Source: Mediterraneibacter agrestimuris (GTDB lineage Bacteria > Bacillota > Clostridia > Lachnospirales > Lachnospiraceae). From it: DNA of 64,000 nucleotides. Below, piece after piece: positions 18,056-27,562 of the stretch. The notes beneath the pieces are model-generated. The model saw nothing but the letters and a program-made list of their open reading frames with translations, did not search any database and was not told where the DNA came from. The DNA lies in contig NZ_CALPDG010000003.1 of NCBI RefSeq assembly GCF_943193195.1, forward strand, positions 124,001-188,000, in the 5' to 3' direction. The translations under genes were made by a program, and so were the position numbers. Numbering within the stretch: the stretch's first letter is position 1; the number at the start of each line of letters is the position of its first letter.

Positions 18056-19252
18056 TTACTCAAATACTCTTGCTGTAGATTTCTCTTCCAGTTTCTTGAG
18101 TACGTCAGCCGGATCTGCGAATTTAGCAAGGAAGATCATAGCTGCGATGATGTACGGCTTGAAGCTAGCCTCTTTGTAAAGTGGATCTCTGTAACGATCA
18201 AATACAGTAGCGTCTACTTCACCTTCTTCACAGCTTACACCAGTGATGTCAGCCGGCAGACAGTGCATGTAAAGAGCCTTTCCGTCTTTTGTTGTAGCCA
18301 TAAGTTCTTCTGTACAAGCCCAGTCTTTGTGCTCTGCGTTCTGAGCCAGAAGTTCTTTTTCCAGAGCCTTGATACCTTCTGTGTCACCGTTTCCGTACAG
18401 CTCTGTACGTTTTTCCATAGCAGCAAACGGAGCCCAGCTCTTCGGATATACGATATCAGCATCTTTGAAAGCTTCAGCCATATCGTTTGTCTTTTTGAAG
18501 GAACCGCCGGATTTCTCAGCGTTAGCCTTAGCTACATTTTCAACATCTTCAAATACTTCATATCCTTCTGGATGAGCCAGAACAACATCCATTCCGAAAC
18601 GTGTCATCAGACCGATGATACCCTGCGGAACAGAAAGCGGTTTTCCATAAGACGGAGAATAAGCCCATGTCATAGCCAGTTTCTTTCCTTTCAGATTTTC
18701 AACGCCGCCAAACTCGTGAATGATGTGAAGCATATCAGCCATAGCCTGTGTCGGGTGGTCAATATCACACTGCAGGTTAACCAGAGTAGGTTTCTGCTCA
18801 AGAATACCAGCTTTGTTTCCTTCTGTTACAGCGTCAACTACTTCGTGCATGTATGTATTACCCTTGCCGATGTACATATCGTCACGGATACCGATAACGT
18901 CAGCCATGAAGGAGATCATGTTAGCTGTCTCACGAACTGTTTCACCATGAGCAACCTGAGACTTTCCTTCGTCCAGATCCTGAACCTCAAGACCAAGCAG
19001 GTTGCAGGCAGAAGCAAAAGAGAAACGTGTACGTGTAGAGTTGTCACGGAACAGAGAAATTCCAAGACCGCTCTCGAATACTTTTGTAGAAATGTTGTTC
19101 TCTCTCATGTAACGAAGTGCATCAGCTACTGTAAATACAGCTTCGATTTCATCGTCAGATTTTTCCCATGTAAGGAAGAAGTCACCGTTGTACATTTCTT
19201 TGAAGTTCAGTGCGTTCAATTTGTCAATATAACCCTGTAATTTTGCATCCAT
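18056..19252 (-). CDS. ygeW: Knotted carbamoyltransferase YgeW
   Basis: A member of the aspartate/ornithine carbamoyltransferase superfamily, 398 residues. The carbamoyl phosphate loop reads STRTRFSFASAC near residue 70. HPTQAMADM and HCLPADITG are also present. The length and these motif variants fit the YgeW branch rather than ornithine carbamoyltransferase. It is preceded by an AGGAGG-type site. Its neighbours YgeY, YgeX and ArcC suggest catabolic release of carbamoyl phosphate from a ureido compound derived from purines. The physiological substrate is not established by sequence. Confidence 0.93.
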   Translation of the reverse strand: MDAKLQGYIDKLNALNFKEMYNGDFFLTWEKSDDEIEAVFTVADALRYMRENNISTKVFESGLGISLFRDNSTRTRFSFASACNLLGLEVQDLDEGKSQVAHGETVRETANMISFMADVIGIRDDMYIGKGNTYMHEVVDAVTEGNKAGILEQKPTLVNLQCDIDHPTQAMADMLHIIHEFGGVENLKGKKLAMTWAYSPSYGKPLSVPQGIIGLMTRFGMDVVLAHPEGYEVFEDVENVAKANAEKSGGSFKKTNDMAEAFKDADIVYPKSWAPFAAMEKRTELYGNGDTEGIKALEKELLAQNAEHKDWACTEELMATTKDGKALYMHCLPADITGVSCEEGEVDATVFDRYRDPLYKEASFKPYIIAAMIFLAKFADPADVLKKLEEKSTARVFE

Positions 19253-19306
19253 TTTAATAATCCTCCTGATTTGTTAATAATTAAATTTGGTTTCTTATCT
19301 CTTCTA

Positions 19307-19342
19307 AAGAGACTGGTTTCCGATGCAGGAAACCAGCTCTTT
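19307..19342 (-). terminator. Strong hairpin between ygeY and ygeW
   Basis: CTGGTTTCC pairs with GGAAACCAG (loop GATGCA), extended by AAGAG / CTCTT. The 3' side on the minus strand is not T-rich immediately, so processing or partial termination is as likely as full termination. Confidence 0.55.
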
Positions 19343-19357
19343 GAATTCAATTGTGAA

Positions 19358-20668
19358 CTATTTTACGTAGCACTTCGGAAGAGCAGCGTAAACAGCAGCG
19401 CATGTTACCAGATCCTGTTTCCATGTCTTTTCGTTCGGTGCATGAGCCTGAGCCTCTGCTCCAGGTCCAAATCCAATACAAGGAATTCCGTTACGTCCCA
19501 TAATAGACACACCGTTTGTGGAGAATGTCCATTTGTCTGTCAGCGGACGGCTCGTACGCATTTCAAGAGTTTCAGCAGCGCCGATTCTCTGGTCTCCGTA
19601 CAGACCTGTGTAAGCTTCTTCAAGAGCCTTTGTTACAGCGTGATCTTTCGGAATCGCCCATGTCGGGAAGTAGCACTCAATCTCATATACACATCCTGTG
19701 TAAGACGGTCTGTCATAGTTGTACATAGAAACTGTGACGTCATCGCCGTATTTCTTAACATTCGGCAGGTTGCGGATCTCGTCCAGACAGCTTTCCCATG
19801 TCTCTCCGAATGTCATACGACGGTCCAGAGATACCGCACAGGAGTCAGCAACTGCACAACGGCTCGGAGATGTGTAGAAAATCTGGGATGTGGTAACAGT
19901 TCCGCGTCCAAGGAAACGAGCCTCTTCCCAATCCGGGTTGTATTTCGGGTTGAGCATCTTAACAAGTCCCTTGATTTCTGTCTCATCAGCGTCATCATTT
20001 TCATTCAGGGCACGAACATCCTGAAGAATATCAGCCATCTTGTAGATTGCATTGTCTCCACGCTCCGGAGCAGAACCATGACAGGAAACACCCTTCACAT
20101 CAATACGGATTTCCATACGTCCTCTCTGTCCGCGGTAGATACCGCCGTCTGTAGGCTCTGTAGATACAACGAATTCAGGGCGAACCTTATCTTCGTTGAT
20201 GATGTACTGCCAGCAGAGTCCGTCACAGTCTTCTTCCTGAACGGTTCCGACTACCATGATCTTGCATCCTTCTGGAATAAGATCCTGCTCTTTCATGATC
20301 TTAGCGCCGTATACAGCAGATACGATACCGCCACACTGGTCAGATACACCGCGTCCGCCGATTTCTGTTTCTGTTTCATATCCCTCGTACGGATCGAATG
20401 TCCAGTTGTCGATATTACCAATACCAACTGTATCGATATGAGCGTCAAATGCGATGATTCTGTCGCCTGTTCCCATGTAACCGATTACGTTGCCCTGTGG
20501 ATCAATTACAACATCATCGAAGTCCAGTTTTCTCATCTCAGCAGCAATTGTCTCAATATGAGCACGCTCATCACAGCTTTCTCCCGGGTTTTTTACGATT
20601 GCACGCAGGAATGCGGTCATATCTTTCTCATATCCCTGTGCAGCTTCTTTGATTCTGTTCAAATCCAT
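19358..20668 (-). CDS. ygeY: M20-family hydrolase YgeY
   Basis: A zinc peptidase/deacylase of the M20 family, 436 residues. Metal-site motifs are [12 protein letters not shown] (near residue 86), [16 protein letters not shown] and [11 protein letters not shown], with a dimerisation domain in between. The family is annotated as a selenium-metabolism-linked hydrolase because it co-occurs with the labile-selenium molybdenum hydroxylases. Between YgeX and YgeW it probably removes an N-acyl or N-carbamoyl group from a diaminopropionate derivative. That step is inferred from context. Confidence 0.92.
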   Translation of the reverse strand: MDLNRIKEAAQGYEKDMTAFLRAIVKNPGESCDERAHIETIAAEMRKLDFDDVVIDPQGNVIGYMGTGDRIIAFDAHIDTVGIGNIDNWTFDPYEGYETETEIGGRGVSDQCGGIVSAVYGAKIMKEQDLIPEGCKIMVVGTVQEEDCDGLCWQYIINEDKVRPEFVVSTEPTDGGIYRGQRGRMEIRIDVKGVSCHGSAPERGDNAIYKMADILQDVRALNENDDADETEIKGLVKMLNPKYNPDWEEARFLGRGTVTTSQIFYTSPSRCAVADSCAVSLDRRMTFGETWESCLDEIRNLPNVKKYGDDVTVSMYNYDRPSYTGCVYEIECYFPTWAIPKDHAVTKALEEAYTGLYGDQRIGAAETLEMRTSRPLTDKWTFSTNGVSIMGRNGIPCIGFGPGAEAQAHAPNEKTWKQDLVTCAAVYAALPKCYVK

Positions 20669-20722
20669 TGTTTTGTTCTCCTTTTCTTTTTAAATAAATT
20701 GTTTATATGTAACGTTTAAATC

Positions 20723-21928
20723 TTACATTTCATTTCCGTCCCAAACGATAGATTTATAACGGTCCGGATCGGTATCACCTTCTGTAGAGAAGAGCAGTAC
20801 CTTAGAATCTTTGTTCAGTCCGAGATGTTCTCTTAACTCTTTGTACTCATCCATCATCATGATACATGCCAGAGTTCCGAACGGAGCGGCTCCGGATTCG
20901 CCGGAAGTTACTGCCGGATCTCCCTTAACCGGAGCTGCCAGCATTCTCATTCCCTTTGCAGCTACCCAGTCAGGAGCAGCGATAAATGTATCTACGTGGT
21001 TCTTCAGGATATCCCAGGAAATTGTGTTCGGTTCACCACATGCAAGACCAGCCATGATGGTTACCATGTCCCCGTCTACAATCTGGATGCTTCCATCTCC
21101 GAGAGCAGCGCCCTTGTACAGACATGCAGCAGCTTCAGCTTCTACAACTACAACCTTCGGAGGATTCTCCGGATAACGGTTGGCAAAGAATCCCTGAACA
21201 GCTCCTGCAAGAGAACCAACACCTGCCTGAATGAATACATGCGTCGGTCTGTCACAGCCATATTCGCCAAGCTGATCGTTCGCTTCCATAGCCATGGTTC
21301 CATATCCCTGCATAATCCATGCCGGAATCTCTTCGTAACCATCCCATGCGGTATCCTGTACCATAACACCGTTTTCTGTCTTCATAGCCATGTCGTTTGC
21401 CATGCGGACACATTCGTCATAGTTTACTTCTTCAATAGTAGCAACAGCGTTTTCAGCAAGGATATTGTTCAGCCGTGTCTGTGTGGAACCCTTCGGCATC
21501 AGGACAACAGATTTCTGCCCCAGCTTGTTAGCGGCCCATGCAACACCACGTCCGTGATTACCGTCTGTAGCAGTAAAGAATGTTGCCTGACCGAATTCTT
21601 CTCTCAACTTATCAGAAGTCAGTACATTGTATGGAAGTTCGGAGACATCTTTACCAGTCTGCTGTGCAATGTAGCGCGCCATTGCAAAAGAACCACCCAA
21701 TACCTTAAAAGCATTCAGACCGAAGCGGTAAGACTCATCTTTGATATAAACCTCACCAAGTCCGAGTAAGTCTGCCATTTTTGCAAGCTTTGTAAGCGGT
21801 GTTACGCTGTACTGAGGGAAGCTCTCGTGAAATGCGCGAGCTTTTGCAATTTCATCAAGCGCCATAACTTTCAGATTTGCATCATCTGTCTTTGGCATTT
21901 GATTGACTGCCCATTTGATTGTTTCCAT
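20723..21928 (-). CDS. ygeX: Diaminopropionate ammonia-lyase
   Basis: A fold-type II PLP enzyme that splits 2,3-diaminopropionate into pyruvate and two ammonia. It has 401 residues, the family length. The PLP lysine is in RFGLNAFKVLGGSFA (Lys75). TDGNHGRGVAW and the glycine-rich phosphate loop GSLAGAVQG follow. AGGAGG stands before ATG 21928. First enzyme gene of the minus-strand run, just downstream of the regulator. It turns the carbon of the opened purine ring into pyruvate. Confidence 0.94.
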   Translation of the reverse strand: METIKWAVNQMPKTDDANLKVMALDEIAKARAFHESFPQYSVTPLTKLAKMADLLGLGEVYIKDESYRFGLNAFKVLGGSFAMARYIAQQTGKDVSELPYNVLTSDKLREEFGQATFFTATDGNHGRGVAWAANKLGQKSVVLMPKGSTQTRLNNILAENAVATIEEVNYDECVRMANDMAMKTENGVMVQDTAWDGYEEIPAWIMQGYGTMAMEANDQLGEYGCDRPTHVFIQAGVGSLAGAVQGFFANRYPENPPKVVVVEAEAAACLYKGAALGDGSIQIVDGDMVTIMAGLACGEPNTISWDILKNHVDTFIAAPDWVAAKGMRMLAAPVKGDPAVTSGESGAAPFGTLACIMMMDEYKELREHLGLNKDSKVLLFSTEGDTDPDRYKSIVWDGNEM

Positions 21929-22004
21929 GTTGAAAAACCTCCTTAAAATAAAATGATGTGTAAAAAAATAAGAAATTTGCTGGCTGATTTTTCTCAGTCA
22001 GTAG

Positions 22005-22670
22005 TTACCGGTTCCCTGCGTCCATGTAATTATAAAGTGTAAATTTTGAAATTTCTAAGAGTGAAGCAACACGGTCGCCTGATTTTGTAATCAGGAATGC
22101 TCCGGCATTGTTCAGGAACTGGACGACTTTAATTTTGTCTTCCTTGTTCATTGCGGCAACTGGTTTGCCGACCAGAGTCAGCGCCTGTTCGATCAGCGAG
22201 TCAAGCAAGTCTGTTACATTGTGAAGGATCTGCTGCGGCTGTGAATCATTGTCTGTGTGACCGTTCTCCAGAACCTGTGCTTCCTTCTGAGTAGTGACAA
22301 GTGAGTGAACCGCACTTTCTATAGAAAGAAGAGCAGTGATGTCGTAGTTCAATGCAAAAATGTACTCTACCTTGCCGTTGTCTCCTCTGATAAACATTGT
22401 ACTTGACTTCAGAATCCGTCCGTCCTCTGTTTTCGTAAGATAGGAGAGACGGTCTTTAATCCTGGCAGGATCCTTACTGAGTGTGTCGAATACGACACGG
22501 GAAGGTCCATCGCCAAGTTTCCGTCCTGTAACGTGTCCGTTTTCGATATGTACAACGGAATGCTCAAGCTTTTCTGCCGTGAGGTCATGGATGACGATTT
22601 CGCAGGAATCGCCAAACTGAATTGCAAGACCATGAGCAAGTTGGATAAGTAAGTCTAGTCGTTTTCCCAT
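22005..22670 (-). CDS. YheO-type PAS/HTH transcriptional regulator
   Basis: It has 221 residues. An N-terminal YheO-like sensor (PAS) domain reads HGLAIQFGDSCEIVIHDL ... GRKLGDGPS. A C-terminal helix-turn-helix reads NNAGAFLITKSGDRVASLLEISKFTLYNYM. This is the DauR/YheO family. It sits at the divergent point between the minus-strand ygeX-Y-W-arcC genes and ssnA-ygfK, so it most likely controls the purine genes, possibly through the AT-rich boxes in the intergenic region. Whether it activates or represses cannot be read. Confidence 0.88.
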   Translation of the reverse strand: MGKRLDLLIQLAHGLAIQFGDSCEIVIHDLTAEKLEHSVVHIENGHVTGRKLGDGPSRVVFDTLSKDPARIKDRLSYLTKTEDGRILKSSTMFIRGDNGKVEYIFALNYDITALLSIESAVHSLVTTQKEAQVLENGHTDNDSQPQQILHNVTDLLDSLIEQALTLVGKPVAAMNKEDKIKVVQFLNNAGAFLITKSGDRVASLLEISKFTLYNYMDAGNR

Positions 22671-22763
22671 AAGTCATTTTCCTTTCTTCGGGACGGATAA
22701 AATATCCTGTTTCTTGTTTGCTTCTAAATCCACTATACCACAAAAAAAATGAAAATCAATACC

Positions 22764-22806
22764 TTTTCTAAAAATTTTTTAGATATTCTCAAATTTTTTT
22801 AGAAAA
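22764..22806. promoter_or_regulatory. Two candidate operators in the divergent regulator-ssnA region
   Basis: Box 1 at 22764-22779 (TTTTCTAAAAATTTTT) and box 2 at 22791-22806 (AAATTTTTTTAGAAAA) are inverted copies of one 16-bp motif. A third copy lies at 23029-23044. Nearby -10/-35 elements are obscured by the AT richness. The rest of 22671-23057 shows no gene I would support. Confidence 0.5.
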
Positions 22807-23028
22807 CGGCTTGCTTTTCTTATTACATGATGGTATATTAAATGTAACGGAAGTGCTCCTGCATGGAAATGATGGGCAGTATTTCGACAAAAGACAATAC
22901 AAAATATAGTGCGACGTGCAAGGGATGTATTCTTGTAGAATTTGTATGCCTTCGCTGGCAGATGCCGCCAACGATAAAGTTAAGGCTCTTTTGTGAAGAA
23001 ACATTTTGTGGAGAAGACTCCATAAAGG

Positions 23029-23044
23029 AAAATTTTTTAGAAAA
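23029..23044 (+). promoter_or_regulatory. Third copy of the operator-like box, at the ssnA ribosome site
   Basis: AAAATTTTTTAGAAAA matches boxes 1 and 2 almost exactly and runs straight into the AAAAGGAG ribosome site of ssnA, a position suited to repression or RNA-level control. Confidence 0.45.
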
Positions 23045-23057
23045 GGAGACGAAGAGT

Positions 23058-24389
23058 ATGCTGATTTTAGGAAATGGCAGATTAGTCACACGTGACGAGA
23101 AGAATCCGTATCTGGAGAATGGCGCTGTAGCAATCGATGGAACTACTATTGCAAAAGTAGGGACTATGGAAGAAGTGAAAGCAGCTTATCCGGATGCAGA
23201 GTTTATTGATGCGAAAGGAAAGGTTATCATGCCGGCATTCATCAATGCACATGAGCATATCTACAGTTCTTTCGCGAGAGGATTGTCTATCAACGGTTAT
23301 AATCCGAATGGTTTCCTCGACATTCTGGATGGAATGTGGTGGACGATCGACCGCAATCTGACGTTAAAGGATACTTATTTAAGTGCAATGGCTACTTATG
23401 TAGATTGTATCCGTAATGGCGTAACAACTATTTTTGACCATCACGCAAGTTTTGGTTCTATTGAAGGCTCCCTGTTTGAAATTGAAAAAGCGGCAAAAGA
23501 AGCAGGTGTGCGCTCCTGTCTGTGTTACGAAATCTCTGACAGAGACGGAATGGATAAGGCAAGAGCTTCAGTTATGGAAAATGCTGAATTTATTCGTCAT
23601 GCATTAAAGGATGATACAGGAATGATCGCAGGAATGATGGGAATGCACGCACAGTTCACCATCTCTGACGAAACGATGGAGCTGGCGGCAGCTAATAAGC
23701 CGGAAGAAGTAGGATACCATATCCATGTTGCAGAAGGCATCGAAGATCTGCACCATTGTCTGAAACATTACGGCAAACGTATCGTAGACAGACTGATGGA
23801 TCACGGCATTCTGGGAGAGAAGACTTTGCTTGGACACTGCATCTACATCAATGAGCATGAGATGGATCTGATCAAGGATACAGACACGATGGTCGTACAT
23901 AATCCAGAATCCAATATGGGCAATGCATGTGGGTGTCCTCCGACTATGCACATTGTACATAAGGGAATTCTGACAGGTCTTGGAACTGACGGATATACTC
24001 ATGACATGACAGAGTCTTATAAAGTGGCAAATGTGCTGCATAAGCACAACCTGTGTGATGCCAATGCATCATGGGGTGAGGTTCCTCAGATGTTGTTTGA
24101 AGGCAACGCCAAGATTGCAAACCGTTACTTCAAGCAGGAGACAGGTGTATTGAAGGAAGGCGCAGCAGGAGATGTGATCATCGTAGATTATAATCCGCTG
24201 ACACCATTCCACGCAGGCAACATCAACAGCCATGTATTGTTTGGGATGACCGGAAGAGATGTTGTGACAACTGTTGCAAACGGTAAGGTTCTTATGAAGG
24301 ATCGTGAGCTTCTTCATATTGATGCAGACAAGGTGATGGCAGACTGCCGTCAGGCTGCAAAAGAGTTGGCTGATAGAATCAATGGATAA
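23058..24389 (+). CDS. ssnA: Putative aminohydrolase SsnA
   Basis: An amidohydrolase-superfamily enzyme of 443 residues. HxH metal ligands are in INAHEHIYSSF (near residue 62), and HIHVAEGIED, LGHCIYINEHE and GLGTDGYTHDM follow. SsnA is a regular member of the selenium/purine clusters. It probably deaminates a purine or opens an intermediate, but its substrate is not certain. The start ATG 23058 has AAAGGAGAC upstream; the open frame continues 65 codons further up without a site. It lies 11 bp before ygfK and is co-transcribed. Confidence 0.9.
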   Translation: MLILGNGRLVTRDEKNPYLENGAVAIDGTTIAKVGTMEEVKAAYPDAEFIDAKGKVIMPAFINAHEHIYSSFARGLSINGYNPNGFLDILDGMWWTIDRNLTLKDTYLSAMATYVDCIRNGVTTIFDHHASFGSIEGSLFEIEKAAKEAGVRSCLCYEISDRDGMDKARASVMENAEFIRHALKDDTGMIAGMMGMHAQFTISDETMELAAANKPEEVGYHIHVAEGIEDLHHCLKHYGKRIVDRLMDHGILGEKTLLGHCIYINEHEMDLIKDTDTMVVHNPESNMGNACGCPPTMHIVHKGILTGLGTDGYTHDMTESYKVANVLHKHNLCDANASWGEVPQMLFEGNAKIANRYFKQETGVLKEGAAGDVIIVDYNPLTPFHAGNINSHVLFGMTGRDVVTTVANGKVLMKDRELLHIDADKVMADCRQAAKELADRING

Positions 24390-24400
24390 GGAGAAAAAAC

Positions 24401-27388
24401 ATGAGTGATATTATGACACCTATGTCATTTGATAAATTGGTGAATTGGATTTTAGAGGAGCATAAAAAGTATGGTACTGTATTTGGTGAGAAGCATGCAT
24501 ATGTTGCGGACAGCAAATACAACAGAACGATTTTTGGACGTCCGCTGGAGACTCCGATTGGACCGGCAGCAGGTCCGAATACTCAGCTGACACAGAATAT
24601 CATGGCAGCATACTATACAGGAAGCCGTTTCTTCGAGCTGAAGACCGTTCAGATCATGGATGGGGCAGAACTGTCTGCATGTGTCAATAAGCCGTGTATC
24701 AAGGCTGATGATGAGTGTTATAACTGTGAATGGTCAACAGAATTGTACGTTCCGCAGGCAATGGAAGAGTATATCAAGGCATGGTTCCTTTTGAAGGTAT
24801 TTTCCAAAGAATTTGGTCTTGGCGGTGCAGATGGTTTCCAGTTCAATATCAGTGTAGGATATGATCTGGCAGGAATCCAGTCTGAGAAGATTGATACATT
24901 CTTAAATACAATGCAGAATGCGGAAGACAGCGATATTTTTAAGTCCTGCAAGCAGTATCTGTTAGATCATGTAGATTTGTTTGAAAAGGTTACAAAGGAA
25001 GATATCGAAGCAATAGAGCCGGAGATCTGTAATTCCGCAACGATTTCTACTCTGCACGGATGTCCTCCGCAGGAAATTGAGAAGATTGCAATGCACCTGA
25101 TCACAGTGAAAGGTTACCATACATTTATCAAATGTAATCCGACGCTTCTTGGATATGAGTTTGCAAGAAAGAGAATGGACGAGATGGGATACGACTATGT
25201 AGCATTCGGTGATTTCCATTTCTTAGATGATTTGCAGTATGTAGATGCAGTTCCGATGCTGACAAGACTGATGAAGGTTTGTGAGGAGCGCAATCTGGAG
25301 TTCGGTGTGAAGATTACAAACACCTTCCCGGTTGATGTAAAACAGAACGAGCTTCCGAGCGAAGAAATGTACATGTCTGGTAAGTCTCTTTATCCGTTGT
25401 CTATCGCACTGGCAGCGAAACTGGCAGAGGAATTTAACGGCAAACTTCGTATTTCTTACTCAGGCGGAGCTGATGCTAACAATATCGAAGGTATTGTAAA
25501 TGCAGGTATCTGGCCTGTAACAGTGGCAACAACATTGTTGAAGCCGGGTGGATATTTGAGAACTATCCAGATGGCAAACGCACTGGAAAAAGAAGGAGTT
25601 GTGTTTGAAGGAATCGACGTTGCAGCAGCGAAGCAGCTTGCTGAGAACGTATTGACAGATAAGAACCACTTGAAGGCAGTGAAGCCTCTTCCATCTCGTA
25701 AGATGGACAAAGAAGTTCCGCTGATCGACTGTTTCGTAGCTCCATGTAAGGAAGGATGTCCGATCCATCAGGATATTACAACTTACCTTCAGCTTGTTAA
25801 TGAGGGAAAGTATGAAGAGGCAATGGAAGTTATTACAGAGAAAAATCCGCTTCCGTTTATCACAGGTACAATCTGTGCTCACAATTGTATGAATAAGTGT
25901 ACACGTAATTTCTATGAAGAGCCTGTACATATCCGCAACATGAAACTGGCTGCAGCAGAGAACGGTTACGAAGCATGGAGCGGTAAGGTAAATGCCCCGG
26001 CAGTGACAAAAGGCAAAGCAGCCGTTGTCGGCGGAGGTCCGGCTGGTATGGCAGCAGCTTACTTCTTAAGAAGAGGCGGCATGGATGTGACTATCTTTGA
26101 GAAACAGAAGAGCCTTGGTGGTGTTGTCCGTAACGTGATTCCGGGATTCCGTATAGCAGATGATGCAATCGACAAAGATGCGAAGATTCTGGAAGCAATG
26201 GGCGTGAAGACTGTATTTAATACAGAAGTTGCTGATGTAAATGAATTAAAGGCACAGGGATTTGAAGCAGTGATTCTTGCAACAGGAGCATCTGTACCGG
26301 GAACATTGAAACTGGAGGCAGGAGAGACGATGAACGCTCTTGAGTTCCTTGCACAGTTCAAAGCACAGGACGGTAATGTAAATGTTGGTAAGAGCGTTGT
26401 CGTGATCGGCGGCGGTAACACAGCTATGGATACAGCAAGAGCGGCAAAACGTACAAGCGGTGTGGAGAAGGTTTCTCTTGTATATCGTCGTACAAAGAGA
26501 TATATGCCTGCTGATGCAGAAGAACTGGAAATGGCAGTAGAAGACGGAGTAGAATTCCGCGAACTGCTCGCACCAGTGAAACTGGAAGGCGGAAAACTGT
26601 TGTGTAAGGTAATGCAGCTTGGCGATATCGACGCATCTGGAAGAAGAGGCGTTGTTGAGACGGACGAGACTGTTGAAGTAGACGCTGATACAGTGATCGT
26701 TGCAGTGGGAGAGAAAGTTCCGACTGAATTCTATAAGGCAAATGGAATCAATGTTTCCGAAAGAGGAAAAGCTCTTGTAAATGAAGAAACATTAGAGTCC
26801 AATGTGGACGGTGTATATGTAGTCGGCGATGGACTTGGCGGACCGGCTACAGTCGTAGAGGGTATTCGTGATGGTCTGAAGGCAGCAGAAGCAGTGATTG
26901 GAAGCAAGCTTGTGAAAGATTATGACAAGATGGCTGATGAGAAGACTGTTTATGACCGCAGAGGAATTCTTTGCGGTGAGCAGGAAGGCAAGGACGAGAC
27001 AACAAGATGTCTTGGATGCTCTTCCATCTGTGAGAACTGCGCAGAAGTTTGTCCGAACCGTGCAAATGTAGCGATTACTGTACCAGGTATGGAGAAACAT
27101 CAGATTATCCACGTAGATTACATGTGTAACGAATGTGGTAACTGTAAGAGCTTCTGTCCGTACTCAAGCGCGCCGTATCTGGATAAATTTACTCTCTTTG
27201 CAAATGAAGCTGATTTTGCAGACAGCAAGAACCAGGGATTCACTGTTCTTGACAGAGAGGCAGTTACATGTAAGGTAAGATATATGGGTGAAGAGTTCAC
27301 ATGGACAAAGGGAGAAGATACAAAGCTGGCGGAAGGTCTGCAGAAGCTGATCGGAGCAGTATGTAAGGATTATGCATACTTATTGTAA
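24401..27388 (+). CDS. ygfK: YgfK, flavin/iron-sulfur oxidoreductase (putative selenate reductase subunit)
   Basis: A large three-part redox protein, 995 residues. Residues 1-430 resemble dihydroorotate dehydrogenase (PLETPIGPAAGPNTQ, GGADANNI). Residues about 445-840 are a GltD-like unit: a Cys-rich entry (CFVAPCKEGCPIHQD), FAD binding (VVGGGPAGMAAAYFLRRGG) and NADPH binding (VVIGGGNTAMDTARAAKR). The C-terminus has two 4Fe-4S motifs (CLGCSSICENCAEVCPN and CNECGNCKSFCPY). The old name comes from selenate work in E. coli. In purine clusters it is thought to reduce the purine ring, which is inference here. It is translated in tandem with ssnA. Confidence 0.92.
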   Translation: MSDIMTPMSFDKLVNWILEEHKKYGTVFGEKHAYVADSKYNRTIFGRPLETPIGPAAGPNTQLTQNIMAAYYTGSRFFELKTVQIMDGAELSACVNKPCIKADDECYNCEWSTELYVPQAMEEYIKAWFLLKVFSKEFGLGGADGFQFNISVGYDLAGIQSEKIDTFLNTMQNAEDSDIFKSCKQYLLDHVDLFEKVTKEDIEAIEPEICNSATISTLHGCPPQEIEKIAMHLITVKGYHTFIKCNPTLLGYEFARKRMDEMGYDYVAFGDFHFLDDLQYVDAVPMLTRLMKVCEERNLEFGVKITNTFPVDVKQNELPSEEMYMSGKSLYPLSIALAAKLAEEFNGKLRISYSGGADANNIEGIVNAGIWPVTVATTLLKPGGYLRTIQMANALEKEGVVFEGIDVAAAKQLAENVLTDKNHLKAVKPLPSRKMDKEVPLIDCFVAPCKEGCPIHQDITTYLQLVNEGKYEEAMEVITEKNPLPFITGTICAHNCMNKCTRNFYEEPVHIRNMKLAAAENGYEAWSGKVNAPAVTKGKAAVVGGGPAGMAAAYFLRRGGMDVTIFEKQKSLGGVVRNVIPGFRIADDAIDKDAKILEAMGVKTVFNTEVADVNELKAQGFEAVILATGASVPGTLKLEAGETMNALEFLAQFKAQDGNVNVGKSVVVIGGGNTAMDTARAAKRTSGVEKVSLVYRRTKRYMPADAEELEMAVEDGVEFRELLAPVKLEGGKLLCKVMQLGDIDASGRRGVVETDETVEVDADTVIVAVGEKVPTEFYKANGINVSERGKALVNEETLESNVDGVYVVGDGLGGPATVVEGIRDGLKAAEAVIGSKLVKDYDKMADEKTVYDRRGILCGEQEGKDETTRCLGCSSICENCAEVCPNRANVAITVPGMEKHQIIHVDYMCNECGNCKSFCPYSSAPYLDKFTLFANEADFADSKNQGFTVLDREAVTCKVRYMGEEFTWTKGEDTKLAEGLQKLIGAVCKDYAYLL

Positions 27389-27479
27389 TTAAAAAAGAGT
27401 AATCGTTATTCAGCATATGCCGGAGCATTTGCGGCTGAGACTGTGAGAATATGATTTAGCAGATAGGTTCATGGAATAA

Positions 27480-27534
27480 GACAGTGTTACTGCACCAGAT
27501 TCTGAGCAATTGGAATCGGGTGCAGTTCCCTGTC
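27480..27534 (+). promoter_or_regulatory. Long structured leader hairpin upstream of yqeC
   Basis: Nested stems: GACAG / CTGTC (27480-27484 with 27530-27534), ACTGCACC / GGTGCAGT, then GATTC / GAATC around a 10-nt loop. No T-tract follows. It could be a message-stabilising or regulatory element in the gap between ygfK and yqeC. I could not match it to a known riboswitch. Confidence 0.55.
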
Positions 27535-27562
27535 ATAATATGCTATATAGGGGATGACAGGA

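Noticed and set aside
18263-19240. Long plus-strand open frame of 325 codons opposite ygeW
   Set aside because: It is the antisense shadow of a well-conserved carbamoyltransferase gene, rich in Cys, Phe and Ser, with no ribosome site.
19271-20719. Long plus-strand open frame of 482 codons opposite ygeY
   Set aside because: Antisense shadow of ygeY; composition is not protein-like and no start signal is present.
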